The notes under the pieces were generated by a model. The model did no database searches. It had not been told where the DNA came from and worked only from the letters and a program-made list of their open reading frames with translations. From Candidatus Formimonas warabiya (lineage in GTDB: Bacteria > Bacillota > Dehalobacteriia > Dehalobacteriales > Dehalobacteriaceae), in contig NZ_CP017634.1 of the NCBI RefSeq assembly GCF_002777255.1, positions 2,492,903 to 2,556,902 on the forward strand: 64,000 nt of DNA. Direction: 5' to 3'. Below are positions 33,640 through 42,875 of this stretch, one piece after another. Position numbers and translations under genes: made by a program. Numbering within the stretch: position 1 is the first letter of the stretch; every line of letters begins with the position of its first letter.

Positions 33640-34645
33640 CAGGCATCGCCCCTCTTCTGTTTGATTCTTCATTCTGCCCATTTTCGGGGCAGAACTTATG
33701 ACAACAAACCCAATGATGGGGGAACACCTCCCGCATCATCGGCCTTTCCCCGCTACAAATCGGCATCTTATCCCGGCAGCGCAAATGGAAGCTGCATCCC
33801 GGGGGCACATTGACCGGGCTGGGGATCTCCCCTTCGGAAAGAATCTTCGCCGGTTTCACCGCTTCCTCTTGCTCTGTGGCTACCGGGATGGAGGAAAGAA
33901 GCATTTGGGTATAGGGATGAAGGGGGTTCTGGAAAAAATCAGCCGTAGGCGCCAGTTCACAAATCCTGCCCAGGTACATGATGGCTACCCGGTTGGCCAC
34001 ATTACGCATCAGACTGAGGTCATGGGTAATAAATAAATAGGCTAAATCATATTTTCGCTGCAGCTCCATTAATTTGCGGATCACTTTGGCCTGGATGGAT
34101 ACATCTAAGGCGGAGGTAGGCTCATCCAGGATCATCAGGGAGGGATTGGTGGCTAGGGCCCGGGCCACGGAAATCAGCTGCCGCTCCCCGCCCCCAATAC
34201 TTCTGGGCATCTTATCTTTAAAATCTTTCGGCAAACCGACGGCCTCCAGCAATTCCTCCACCCGCCGCACCCTTTGGGTGTGAGACATTTTTTCATGAAT
34301 CCGGATCGGCACCTCCATGCTTTTTTGGATCGTGCGCCTGGGATTTAAGGAAGAACCGGGATCCTGAAAAACAATCTGAATCTCACCTTTTTGGCACATG
34401 GTCCTCTTGAGGCCGGTTTTGGCAATATTGTCCCCTTGATAGATCATGTCTCCCGCGGTAGCCCCATACATCCCTACCAGCGTATAGGCAATGGTGCTTT
34501 TGCCGGAACCGGATTCTCCAACCAGGCCCAGGGTTTCTCCTTTATACAACTCCAGGTCGACCCCGTCTACCGCTTTCACCACCAAGCCTTTCTTAATAGG
34601 AAAATATTTTTTTAAGCCTCTGATCTCTAAAATTTTCTCTGCCAT
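33626..34645 (-). CDS. oppF: Oligopeptide ABC transporter ATPase, OppF-like
   Basis: 339 residues. Walker A GLVGESGSGKSTIAY (about 39-53), signature RSIGGGERQLISVARALA, Walker B SLMILDEPTSALD and the C-terminal OppF zinc-type region (PPGCSFHLRCRDKMPICSGE). The signature reads IGGGERQ rather than LSGGQRQ. Its ATG overlaps the oppD stop in TAATG. With OppD it powers import of peptides delivered by the lipoprotein receptor. Confidence 0.9.
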   Translation of the reverse strand: MAEKILEIRGLKKYFPIKKGLVVKAVDGVDLELYKGETLGLVGESGSGKSTIAYTLVGMYGATAGDMIYQGDNIAKTGLKRTMCQKGEIQIVFQDPGSSLNPRRTIQKSMEVPIRIHEKMSHTQRVRRVEELLEAVGLPKDFKDKMPRSIGGGERQLISVARALATNPSLMILDEPTSALDVSIQAKVIRKLMELQRKYDLAYLFITHDLSLMRNVANRVAIMYLGRICELAPTADFFQNPLHPYTQMLLSSIPVATEQEEAVKPAKILSEGEIPSPVNVPPGCSFHLRCRDKMPICSGERPMMREVFPHHWVCCHKFCPENGQNEESNRRGAMPDVSK

Positions 34646-35628
34646 TACATCACCTCATTTGCAAAGTAGCAGGATACCCAATGGTTGGGGCCCACCTCTG
34701 ATCTGGGAGGCCTTTCCTGATGGCAAATCTCTTGGGCATAGGGGCATCTGGGTGAGAAACGGCAACCCAAAGGAGGGTGGGCATAATCCGGTATGCGGCC
34801 GGGAACCCCTTCCGCAATTCCCTCTCCGGTCAGTTTCGGCACACAATTCATCAAAGCCACCGTATAAGGGTGTTTGGGCTGCCGGAAGACCATGCCGGTA
34901 TCCCCGCTTTCCACAATGGTCCCGGCATACATGATATTTACAAAACTGGTCACTTCCCTGATCACGCCCAGGGAGTGGGAAACCATAATCACGGATAAAT
35001 GCCTGTCCAGAACCAGCTGATTGATCAAGCGTAGAATCTGGTCCTGAATGGTCACATCCAGGGAGGTGCCCGGCTCATCGGCTAATAATAACTCCCTGCC
35101 CGCGGCCAGGGTCACGGCAATACAGACCCGCTGCTTCATCCCGCCGGAAAGCTGGAAGGGATAGCTATCCATAATCCGTTCCGGGTCGGCCAGGTAAACA
35201 TCGCCCAAAGCCTGTTTCACCTGCTGATAAAGGGCCCCTTTGTCCATTTTTCCCTGGCCGGCATACTTCAAAGCGGTCTTCAACTGGTCGCCTATGGTGA
35301 ACACGGGGTTTAAAGCACTTGACGGATCCTGAAAGATCATTCCGGCCCCTTTGCGGCGGAATTGCTCCAGTTCGGCGGCAGGCATTTTAAAAACATCCCG
35401 TCCGTTAAAAAAGACCTCTCCGCTTGCCACAATGGCATTGCTGGGCAAGACATTTAAAATGGCCCGCAAAGTAGTGGTTTTCCCACAGCCGGACTCTCCT
35501 ACCAGGCCTACCCTTTGTCCTTTGGCCACAGAAAAACTGATCTGATCAATCACCTTGGTGATCTTGCCGTAAACACGAAAGGATATGGACAGGTTGCGAA
35601 TATCTAAAATAAGATTGTTTTTTTCCAT
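34645..35628 (-). CDS. oppD: Oligopeptide ABC transporter ATPase, OppD-like
   Basis: 327 residues: Walker A GLVGESGCGKTTTLR, signature FQLSGGMKQRVCIAVTL, Walker B ELLLADEPGTSLDVTIQ and the Cys-rich C-terminal tail (PLGCRFSPRCPYAQEICHQE). Start and stop overlap both neighbours (TAATG), so oppC-oppD-oppF are translated as a unit. Confidence 0.92.
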   Translation of the reverse strand: MEKNNLILDIRNLSISFRVYGKITKVIDQISFSVAKGQRVGLVGESGCGKTTTLRAILNVLPSNAIVASGEVFFNGRDVFKMPAAELEQFRRKGAGMIFQDPSSALNPVFTIGDQLKTALKYAGQGKMDKGALYQQVKQALGDVYLADPERIMDSYPFQLSGGMKQRVCIAVTLAAGRELLLADEPGTSLDVTIQDQILRLINQLVLDRHLSVIMVSHSLGVIREVTSFVNIMYAGTIVESGDTGMVFRQPKHPYTVALMNCVPKLTGEGIAEGVPGRIPDYAHPPLGCRFSPRCPYAQEICHQERPPRSEVGPNHWVSCYFANEVM

Positions 35629-36476
35629 TATCCTTCCTCCACATTAAACAGATTGCTGATGCCGTCCCCGAAAAGGTTGAATCCCAAAACGATGAGGATA
35701 ATGGTAAGGGCCGGGAAAATGGTCAGCCACCATAAATCGGGGAGATATTTTACTCCTTCGGAGATCATATTGCCGAGGGCCGGTGCCGGAGGCTGCTCCC
35801 CTAAACCGGCAAAGCTTAAAGTGGCCCCCATAATAATCACATACCCCATATCCAGCGTCATCTTCGTTAAAATGGGGGAAATACAATTGGGCAAAAATTC
35901 TTTGAATATGATATGCCCCAGCCCTGCCCCGGTAAGCTCCGCGTAAATAATATAATTCTCCGTGCGCAAGGAGGAGGCGATGCCATAGGCCAGGCGGGCA
36001 TACCAGGGCCACCACATCACGGTAATGGCAATCATGGAGTTTTTCAGATTCGGCTCCAGCACGGAAGCAATCGCCAGGGCCAGTACCAAGGGAGGCACGG
36101 AAAGAAAAATATCGGTAATGCGCATCAGAATGGAATCAACCAGGGAATCTTTGAAATAACCGGCAATCACACCAATGATAAATCCCACCGGTACGGCAAT
36201 GCTCAGAACGACAATCCCCATCAAAAGGGTGCTCCGCAAACACATGAGCAAACGGGATAACACATCCCGGCCCACCGTATCCGTACCCAAGAGATAGGTG
36301 CTGTTAGGCGGCTGGGAACTGTTCGCAAAATCGATCACCGCGCCTACATGCTCCGGAAAAGGACTGATCCATGGCGCTAATAGGGCTAAGATAATGACGG
36401 ACACAACAATAAATAATCCGATCAGAGAAACCTTGTTACTGGAATACCGATACCAACAACGTTTTACTAGTTCCAT
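35628..36476 (-). CDS. oppC: Peptide ABC transporter permease, OppC-like
   Basis: 282 residues with an N-terminal anchor helix and about five further membrane segments. The EAA-like loop RTENYIIYAELTGAGLGHII and the TYLLGTDTVGRDVLSRLL segment are characteristic of DppC/OppC. Three starts are in frame; the ATG at 36476 (MELVKRCWYRYSSNK) is nine bases from AGGAGG and preferred over GTG 36494. Confidence 0.9.
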   Translation of the reverse strand: MELVKRCWYRYSSNKVSLIGLFIVVSVIILALLAPWISPFPEHVGAVIDFANSSQPPNSTYLLGTDTVGRDVLSRLLMCLRSTLLMGIVVLSIAVPVGFIIGVIAGYFKDSLVDSILMRITDIFLSVPPLVLALAIASVLEPNLKNSMIAITVMWWPWYARLAYGIASSLRTENYIIYAELTGAGLGHIIFKEFLPNCISPILTKMTLDMGYVIIMGATLSFAGLGEQPPAPALGNMISEGVKYLPDLWWLTIFPALTIILIVLGFNLFGDGISNLFNVEEG

Positions 36477-36497
36477 CAGCATTACCCTCCTCACCCT

Positions 36498-37520
36498 TTA
36501 TTTTGCTCTTTTTTGGCGCATCCGGGGGTCTAAAAGCATAATCACAATGTCCACGACAATGTTGGCCGTTACAAAGACTACACCCAAAATAAGCACGACG
36601 GCACAGGTGGCATTGATATCCTTTTGCAGCATGGCATTGATGCCATAACGGGAAAGCCCCGGCCAATTAAAGATCTGTTCCACCAAAAAAGCATTTCCAA
36701 ATAATGCGGCAATGTCCAAGCCCATAATGGAAACTGTGGGAATCACGGAAGGTCTTAATAAGTACTTTCGGTTAATAATATTGCTGGGCACGCCTTGGGA
36801 GGTAATCATTGTGATATAATCCTTGCCCATGTTATCCAGCATGCTGGACCGGGTAATGCGGGCTTCTTGCATCATATGACCCACACCCAGGGCCATCGCA
36901 GGCAGAATAATATGCAGGAATCCATCCCACGCCATATCGAATCTTCCGCCCAAGAGAGCATCCAAAATGGTTAAGCCGATAATTCTCGGCACCACAAATT
37001 GGGGACTTAGCTGTCCCCCGATGGAAGGTAAGATTGGCAGCCAGTAGCCGAAAATAAGCAATAAGAATACCGCAAAAACAAAGGCCGGGGTAGCCACACA
37101 AATATACCCGCTAAACCGAATCAGGTAGTCCGGCCACCGGTTTTTATGCTTTGCCCCGATCACCCCAAAGAGCAGGGCAAAGAATATGGGGGGAATACCG
37201 GCAAAAAGAACCAATTCCACAGTTGCCGGGGCAAAATCGGCCAGATCCCTGGTTACCGGCCGCAGCGTCACCGTAGAAGTGCCGAAGTCTCCCTGGAGCA
37301 CACCGCCCAGCCAGTAAGAATACTGGACGGGCAAAGGATCATTTAAGTGGTGCACCTCCCGGTATTGTTCCACAATGTCTTCTGTGGCCCGAGGGCCCAA
37401 AGCCATTCTGGCCGGATCCCCCGGAATAATCCTGAGCAAAGAAAAGGTCACGATGGACAAGCCGAATAAGACCACCACAGCCCAGCCCAGCCGTTTCACA
37501 ATGCTCAACAATAATGACAC
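36498..37520 (-). CDS. oppB: Peptide ABC transporter permease, OppB-like
   Basis: 340 residues with six membrane segments. The N-terminal RLGWAVVVLFGLSIVTFSLL and IIPGDPARMALGP are typical of DppB/OppB, as is the loop KDYITMITSQGVPSNIINRK. A GTG start is seven bases after AGGTGG. It lies 109 bases after the binding-protein gene, with a stabilising hairpin between. Confidence 0.9.
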   Translation of the reverse strand: MSLLLSIVKRLGWAVVVLFGLSIVTFSLLRIIPGDPARMALGPRATEDIVEQYREVHHLNDPLPVQYSYWLGGVLQGDFGTSTVTLRPVTRDLADFAPATVELVLFAGIPPIFFALLFGVIGAKHKNRWPDYLIRFSGYICVATPAFVFAVFLLLIFGYWLPILPSIGGQLSPQFVVPRIIGLTILDALLGGRFDMAWDGFLHIILPAMALGVGHMMQEARITRSSMLDNMGKDYITMITSQGVPSNIINRKYLLRPSVIPTVSIMGLDIAALFGNAFLVEQIFNWPGLSRYGINAMLQKDINATCAVVLILGVVFVTANIVVDIVIMLLDPRMRQKRAK

Positions 37521-37581
37521 AGTCCCACCACCTTTCTACCACATCTGCTGCACTATGTTCTTAGAATAGCGGCCGTGTACA

Positions 37582-37611
37582 AGCAAGGATAACCCGGAGG
37601 CTATCCTTGCT
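37582..37611. repeat. Hairpin between binding-protein and permease genes
   Basis: AGCAAGGATA (37582-37591) and TATCCTTGCT (37602-37611) are perfect inverted repeats around a ten-base loop, with no U run. Such hairpins often protect the mRNA of the binding protein so that it is made in excess of the permeases. Confidence 0.6.
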
Positions 37612-37629
37612 CCAACACAGGTAACCGTT

Positions 37630-39291
37630 TTATTTTTTATCAGGATAGACAAGGATGTTTTTCATATAGTATTTATAACCCATCACCGGGATAAGCTGGT
37701 CAGGCATTGCCGCCTTCCAGTCCACATAGGAGGCTTGATAAGCGGTTCTCTCCGGTTGCTCGCAGACAGGAATGATGGGGCACAGGTCACGCATCTTACT
37801 TTGAATATCCATATATTTCTTGGTGCGCTCCTTCACATCAATGGTGGCGATGGCATCATCGATCATGCCATCTAATTCATGATTATTGATCCAGGAGCAA
37901 TTTTCCCAAGTACCGATCTCTTTCGAGCGCACCTGGGATTCTAAAGTAGAACCGGCCTCAGAATAATAAGGGGGACAAACTACAGTGACACAATTGGGGG
38001 TGGTTTGGGGGTTAGCGGCTTTTTCCACAATGGTGCTCCAGGGAGTTTTGACAATGTTAAGAGGTAAGCCAATCTTTTGGGCTGAGGCCTGCACAGCCAG
38101 AGCCAGTTTTTCCCGGTCAGGGGTTTCGGCAACCCAGGCAACCTCTAAAGGATACTGATCCAATTGACCCGCATATTTGGACAAGGCCAGCTCTTCCTTG
38201 GCTTTGTCCAGATTATATGTATAGGTAAACATCTCCGGATTGTAGCCTAACAAGATGGAGGGAACCATGCTCTTGGCTTTGACGGATTCCGGGAAAATAT
38301 TTTGGCAGATGGTATCATAATCGATCATATAGGCCAAAGCTTTTCGATAGTGAATATCATCTGTAGGCGCCTTTTGGTTGTTCATGGTCATCATCATAAT
38401 CGCCCCGGTATTGGAGGAGGCAATCTTTACTCCCTCCATTTCCGCCATTGCTTTGGTATTTTCCGCTGTTTGATAATGGTCGGCTATTTCCAGCTCCTTG
38501 CGCGACATCATGGTTTTCACGGTTACGGACTCATTGGAGCCGATACATTTGAACTCATCAGGATTGTTCTCATCAAAACCGGCCCAGTAATCCTTGAATT
38601 TTTCTCCCCACACATAGGTGTTTTGCTTAATTTCTTTCAATTGATAGGGGCCGCTGCCTGCATCATGTTCTAGTAGGTAATTTTTCCCATAATCTTTTTT
38701 GTCCCCATAGTCGCCATCCTGCACATTGGCTTCCAGCAATTTACTGTCAAGGATATACAGACGAACCAGTGTAGAGAGGAAAGGACCATAAGGCTTGGTA
38801 CAAACAAATCTTACGGTATCATCGTCAAGGGCGGTTGCCGAAGCAATCCGGCCCCGGAAAAGATATCCGTAGCCTTCGCCGATGGTGATAATCCGGTTCA
38901 TACTATAGGCCACGTCGGCAGCAGTAAGGTCATTTCCACTGTGGAATTTAACACCCTTCCGGATCTTAAAATCCCAAGTGAGCTTGTCCTCGGAAACAGT
39001 CCAATCCGTAGCCAGCCAAGGTTCAACGCTGCCGTCATGCCGGGGCAGCACCAAGGTATCATACAGGTTCACAAAAGCAGATGCACTTGCCAGGTCGGAA
39101 CCAACGCCAGGGTCCAATTTCGGGGTCACCGTCATCGTGTAACGGATGATTTTATCCGCTTCCCCGGCAGCAGTTGTGCTGCCACCTTCCGGAGCAGACT
39201 TTCCGGTATCTGTCCCTCCCCCGCAGCCAGTCATCAGGAAGGCAAATAAGGTTAACACCACTCCAAACACCAGCATCTTTTTCCACTTCAT
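37630..39291 (-). CDS. oppA: Peptide/nickel-type ABC transporter substrate-binding lipoprotein
   Basis: 553 residues of the SBP_bac_5 family. The signal peptide MKWKKMLVFGVVLTLFAFLM ends in the lipobox LMTGC, with the lipidated Cys at position 23. DGSVEPWLATDWTVSEDKLT and WDFKIRKGVKFHSGNDLTAAD are typical. The ATG at 39291 follows GGGGGAGCGAAT; the upstream 57 codons have no signal sequence or ribosome site. First gene of the peptide island, reading away from the divergent lysR. Confidence 0.92.
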   Translation of the reverse strand: MKWKKMLVFGVVLTLFAFLMTGCGGGTDTGKSAPEGGSTTAAGEADKIIRYTMTVTPKLDPGVGSDLASASAFVNLYDTLVLPRHDGSVEPWLATDWTVSEDKLTWDFKIRKGVKFHSGNDLTAADVAYSMNRIITIGEGYGYLFRGRIASATALDDDTVRFVCTKPYGPFLSTLVRLYILDSKLLEANVQDGDYGDKKDYGKNYLLEHDAGSGPYQLKEIKQNTYVWGEKFKDYWAGFDENNPDEFKCIGSNESVTVKTMMSRKELEIADHYQTAENTKAMAEMEGVKIASSNTGAIMMMTMNNQKAPTDDIHYRKALAYMIDYDTICQNIFPESVKAKSMVPSILLGYNPEMFTYTYNLDKAKEELALSKYAGQLDQYPLEVAWVAETPDREKLALAVQASAQKIGLPLNIVKTPWSTIVEKAANPQTTPNCVTVVCPPYYSEAGSTLESQVRSKEIGTWENCSWINNHELDGMIDDAIATIDVKERTKKYMDIQSKMRDLCPIIPVCEQPERTAYQASYVDWKAAMPDQLIPVMGYKYYMKNILVYPDKK

Positions 39292-39878
39292 ATTCGCTCC
39301 CCCTTTTTTATTCACATGATTTTTGCCCGTGCAGGTTGCTCTACCCATTCCCCAGTTATTAGAAGATTTGGCTTGCGCCAAGCCTCTGGCGACAGCGGAA
39401 GCCTTAGTTGCACTTATACTTTCAACCTTTATAAATTCTGAAAGTATCAAAAGAATTCCCACTTTGCATAACTTAGGAGGGTTTCTGCCATAGCACCAAG
39501 CGAGATTCTAAGTAAATCCGCTGACGTAGTTTCTCGGTGTTTTTGTCACAGCCACTTTCCTCCTTTAGTCATAGGGGTAGTTCCCGTTTCAGATCCTGCT
39601 CCATGCGCCTTTTTTTATACACAGCTCCTTCCGACTTGTCCTGTCCCCCGCCCAGAAACTGCACCTCCATTTCCTGTTCAGGGTGATCAGCTTCCGTTCT
39701 GATCACCGATTATGCTTCTTCTTTGGTTTTAATTAATGTTCTTATTAAATTATTGAAACAATAACTATAAACAAAAAATTACATATATTAATTTTTTCTT
39801 GATTATATCAAACTTTAACCATAATATAAAATTATATGTTATTATAGATATATAAGTAAAATTTCTAGAAGGAATAAA
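39292..39878. other. Divergent regulatory region between oppA and lysR
   Basis: No full-size gene is seen in these 587 bases. They contain an inverted repeat ATACTTTCA/TGAAAGTAT (39416-39424, 39439-39447), a perfect GGTGATCAG/CTGATCACC repeat (39682-39690, 39699-39707) and an AT-rich stretch before lysR with a weak TTGATT-N17-TAATAT promoter. On the minus strand at about 39500-39680 there are short ORFs with some codon-like character (for example one starting MEVQFLGGGQDKSEG), possibly remnants of a lost gene. No riboswitch was recognised. Confidence 0.45.
39682..39707. promoter_or_regulatory. Perfect inverted repeat GGTGATCAG-N8-CTGATCACC
   Basis: Nine-base perfect arms around an eight-base spacer, about 170 bases upstream of lysR and 390 bases upstream of oppA. 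LysR-type regulators often bind such dyads between divergent genes. There is no U tract, so it is unlikely to be a terminator. Confidence 0.45.
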
Positions 39879-40772
39879 ATGATTAATTTCAGATTGCTTA
39901 CTTTTGTTGATTTATGTAAAACTAAAAATTACACAAAAACGGCTGCGAATCTCGGCATTACTCAGCCTGCCGTATCCCAGCACATTCAATATTTAGAGGA
40001 TTTTTATGAGGCAAAGCTATTCTCCTATCGGGGAAGAACCCTGTCCATTACCAAACAAGGACGGCTGCTCGAAGAATTTACCACCAAGATGCTTGCCGAC
40101 AACAATACCCTGAAAGAACTGATCAAATCAAGCCTGCATAAGCCGACCCAGATCAAACTCGGCACATCCTCGACCATCGGAGAATTTCTCATGCCCAAGG
40201 TTATTGCAAACTATCTGGAAAATGAGGAAGATAAAAAGCTGATTATGGTGGTAGATAATACGAAGAATCTGCTGGAAAAGTTAAAATACGGGGATATTGA
40301 TTTTGCCATTATTGACGGATTTTTCAGAAAGGCAGATTATCAATGCACCCTCCTTTTCAGAGAGCAACTGGTAGGGATATGCGCGAAAAACCATCGATTT
40401 GCCCATGTTCCGGTATCCTTTGATGATTTAATCTCCGAACGACTGATCCTTCGCGAGGAGGGCTCGGAAGGAAGAAAAAACCTGGAGTTGCTTCTGCATG
40501 AGAAAAACATCAGCATCGATAATTTTCAGAGCGTGATGCAAATAGGGCATGTGAACACCACGAAAAATCTTGTGCAAAAAGGGCTGGGCATCGCTTTTTT
40601 ATATCGGCATGCGGTCAAAAAGGATATCGAAGATAATCAGCTCTGTGAGCTGCACATCACGGACTTTGATGTGAAAAGAGAAATAAACTTTGTTTGGCTG
40701 AAAAACAGTTTTTTTACGGAGGACTGTCTGATTTTCCTTGATTATTGCCGGAGATTTATCCATACCCCATGA
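39879..40772 (+). CDS. LysR-family transcriptional regulator
   Basis: 297 residues. The winged helix-turn-helix is at about 16-45 (NYTKTAANLGITQPAVSQHI), followed by a ligand-binding domain of the LysR type (IKLGTSSTIGEFLMPKVIAN; GDIDFAIIDG). It is divergent from the peptide island and is the obvious candidate to regulate it. Its codon use is more AT-rich than its neighbours. A bidirectional terminator follows. Confidence 0.9.
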   Translation: MINFRLLTFVDLCKTKNYTKTAANLGITQPAVSQHIQYLEDFYEAKLFSYRGRTLSITKQGRLLEEFTTKMLADNNTLKELIKSSLHKPTQIKLGTSSTIGEFLMPKVIANYLENEEDKKLIMVVDNTKNLLEKLKYGDIDFAIIDGFFRKADYQCTLLFREQLVGICAKNHRFAHVPVSFDDLISERLILREEGSEGRKNLELLLHEKNISIDNFQSVMQIGHVNTTKNLVQKGLGIAFLYRHAVKKDIEDNQLCELHITDFDVKREINFVWLKNSFFTEDCLIFLDYCRRFIHTP

Positions 40773-40818
40773 ATTTGCGATCATTACCAAGATCTAAATA
40801 GATTCCTAGACATAAAAA

Positions 40819-40847
40819 CCCGGCATTCTCTCGAATGCCGGGTCCTT
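40819..40847. terminator. Bidirectional terminator between lysR and rpsU
   Basis: CCCGGCATT (40819-40827) and AATGCCGGG (40834-40842), with TCCTTTTC following on the plus strand and TTTTTATG on the minus strand. It ends two convergent genes. Confidence 0.88.
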
Positions 40848-40872
40848 TTCATCCAACTTGGAGCCGGAGGGT

Positions 40873-41049
40873 TTAGTGCCACTTACGTTTTCTGGCTGCT
40901 TCCGCCTTCTTCTTTCTTTTTACACTGGGCTTTTCATAATGCTCGCGCTTCCGGATTTCCGCCATCACACCTGCCTTTTGACATGTGCGTTTGAACCGGC
41001 GTAACGCGCTGTCCAGCGTCTCATTTTTGCCTACTCGAACTTCACTCAA
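40873..41049 (-). CDS. rpsU: 30S ribosomal protein S21
   Basis: A 58-residue basic protein: [20 protein letters not shown], then [20 protein letters not shown] and a Lys/Arg-rich tail ending RKRKWH. This is S21. The start codon is TTG (41047-41049). A GGGAG sequence lies upstream and no ATG gives the full family N-terminus. It has its own promoter at the end of the HIT-family gene. Confidence 0.95.
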   Translation of the reverse strand: MSEVRVGKNETLDSALRRFKRTCQKAGVMAEIRKREHYEKPSVKRKKKAEAARKRKWH

Positions 41050-41148
41050 CCTTAGTCTCCCTCCCTCCGCTACTATCCATGATGCAGTGAATATAGATGC
41101 GAATGTTGCTAAGAATAAAACAAGAACTACTGAAAATACACAACATAT

Positions 41149-41177
41149 ATTATATAAGAAAGAAAGCCTTCAGTCAA
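41149..41177 (-). promoter_or_regulatory. Sigma-A promoter of rpsU
   Basis: TTGACT (41172-41177), 17 bases, TATAAT (41149-41154) on the minus strand. The -35 is three bases beyond the stop codon of the HIT gene. Confidence 0.8.
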
Positions 41178-41179
41178 CC

Positions 41180-41521
41180 CTATCCGGCAAAAGCTCCCAG
41201 CTTTCTTCCTCCCAATAAGTGAAAATGCACGTGAAAGACCTCTTGCCCACCGTTGGACTTACAGTTATTTACCAGTCTAAATCCTTCCTCTTCCATCCCC
41301 AACTCACGGGCAAGATTGACGGCCACGAGATGAATCCGGCCGATTAATCCCGCATCTTCGGGAAGGATCTCTGAAATATCCGAAATATGTTTTTTGGGAA
41401 TAAGCAAAATATGTACCGGCGCCATCGGTCTGATATCTTTGAAAGCTAATATTTCTTCATCTTCATAAACGATCTGGGCCGGAATCTCTTTCTGAATAAT
41501 TTTGCAAAAAATACAGTCCAT
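41180..41521 (-). CDS. HIT-family (HINT) nucleotide-binding protein
   Basis: 113 residues. The histidine triad HVHFH is at 97-101 and the N-terminal CIFCKIIQKEIPAQIVYED (cysteines 3 and 6) is typical of bacterial HINT hydrolases, which act on nucleoside phosphoramidates. The ATG at 41521 follows AAGGAGGTGAAAACT; upstream in-frame sequence overlaps mtaB and is not part of the protein. Confidence 0.93.
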   Translation of the reverse strand: MDCIFCKIIQKEIPAQIVYEDEEILAFKDIRPMAPVHILLIPKKHISDISEILPEDAGLIGRIHLVAVNLARELGMEEEGFRLVNNCKSNGGQEVFHVHFHLLGGRKLGAFAG

Positions 41522-41537
41522 AGTTTTCACCTCCTTA

Positions 41538-42875
41538 TCACAACCCACGAGCTGCTCCCTGCTCTGGATGTCCGAAAATAAAACCATCCCGATAAGTTTC
41601 CAAGCGGACATCAATCAATTGGCCTTTGACATCTTGGGCCGAAGGAAAGGCCACGTGCAAATAGTTGTCCGTATGTCCTTCCCAGTATGCTTGTCCGGAT
41701 ATCCTGGTGTGTTGTTCCACCAACACGTCTAGAACACTACCTATATGTTTTTCGGCATAATTTTTTAATAACCTTCTCCCCAGGGTAATTAATTTATTGC
41801 TCCAGGATTCTTTTATTTCCGGTGCCACCTGATGGGGAAAAGTTGCGGCGGGAGTTCCTTGGCGGGGAGAATATTTAAAAACATGGAGACCGGAAAAGTC
41901 TATCCTTTCAATAAATTGATAGCTATGCAGGAACTCTTCCTCTGTTTCTCCGGGAAAACCCACCATGATATCGGTGGTAAGGGCAATTCCGGGAACTCTT
42001 TGCCTGATCCCGCCAATAAGTTCCGCGTATTGTGCCGTATCATACACCCGGTTCATGCGCTGCAGCACGGCATCATCGCCGCTCTGCAAGGGAATATGCA
42101 AATGACGGCAGAGCACGGGGGAACCGGCTATCACGTTTAACAGTCTTTCCCCAATTTCATGGGGATCAATGGAACTGATGCGCAAACGCTTCAGGCCCTC
42201 AATCCGGATCAGTCTTTCCACCAGAAATGCCAAATCCACATTTCCGGCCAGATCAACACCGTAAGCACCGGTGTGAATTCCCGTAAGAATAATCTCTTGA
42301 TAGCCCCCAGCCACTAATTCCTCAGCCCGACGGATCACCCGGTCCACAGGCCGGCTCCGCATCGGTCCCCGGGCGTAGGGAATAATGCAATAAGAACAAT
42401 ATTGATTGCATCCCTCTTGAATTTTTAGATAGGCCCGGGATTTATGGGGAAGAACTTCCTCTTGGGAGATTTCTTCAAAAGCCTGGGCATCCATGATATC
42501 CCTCACGGCATTAATCGGTGCTCTCCCTTCCTTCGCTTCCTCGATCAGTTCGGCCAGCCGATGCCTGTCCCTGGTGCCGATCACCAGATTGACGCCGGAT
42601 ATCCCTAATACCTCCCCTGGGGCAGTCTGGGCATAACAGCCTGTGACAGCCACGACCGCCCGGGGGTTTGTTTTGACCGCCCGCCGGATCATCTGCCGGG
42701 ACTTCCGGTCTGCCAGGTGAGTCACGGTGCAGGTATTGATAATATAAACGTCGGCTTTATCCTCAAAAGAAACTTCCTCATAGCCGGCATGGGCTAAAGT
42801 ACTGATAATGGCATCCGATTCGTTTTGATTTACCTTACATCCTAACGTATAGATGGCCGCTTTGGGTTTAACCAA
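41538..42875 (-). CDS. mtaB: tRNA t6A37 methylthiotransferase MtaB
   Basis: 445 residues; converts t6A37 to ms2t6A37 in tRNA. The auxiliary Fe-S cysteines are C13, C49 and C80 (LGCKVNQNESD, INTCTVTHLAD, VTGCYAQTAP), and the radical-SAM cluster is C156, C160, C163 (CNQYCSYC). A TRAM domain ends the protein. TTG at 42875 lies seven bases after GGGAGG and gives the usual N-terminus; an ATG ten codons upstream lacks a ribosome site. It overlaps the rsmE end by eight bases. Confidence 0.93.
   Translation of the reverse strand: MVKPKAAIYTLGCKVNQNESDAIISTLAHAGYEEVSFEDKADVYIINTCTVTHLADRKSRQMIRRAVKTNPRAVVAVTGCYAQTAPGEVLGISGVNLVIGTRDRHRLAELIEEAKEGRAPINAVRDIMDAQAFEEISQEEVLPHKSRAYLKIQEGCNQYCSYCIIPYARGPMRSRPVDRVIRRAEELVAGGYQEIILTGIHTGAYGVDLAGNVDLAFLVERLIRIEGLKRLRISSIDPHEIGERLLNVIAGSPVLCRHLHIPLQSGDDAVLQRMNRVYDTAQYAELIGGIRQRVPGIALTTDIMVGFPGETEEEFLHSYQFIERIDFSGLHVFKYSPRQGTPAATFPHQVAPEIKESWSNKLITLGRRLLKNYAEKHIGSVLDVLVEQHTRISGQAYWEGHTDNYLHVAFPSAQDVKGQLIDVRLETYRDGFIFGHPEQGAARGL

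Noticed and set aside
39361-39480. A tRNA or riboswitch in the GGCTTGCGCCAAGCC-containing stretch
   Set aside because: Hairpins are present, but there is no cloverleaf, no T-loop sequence and no known riboswitch core.
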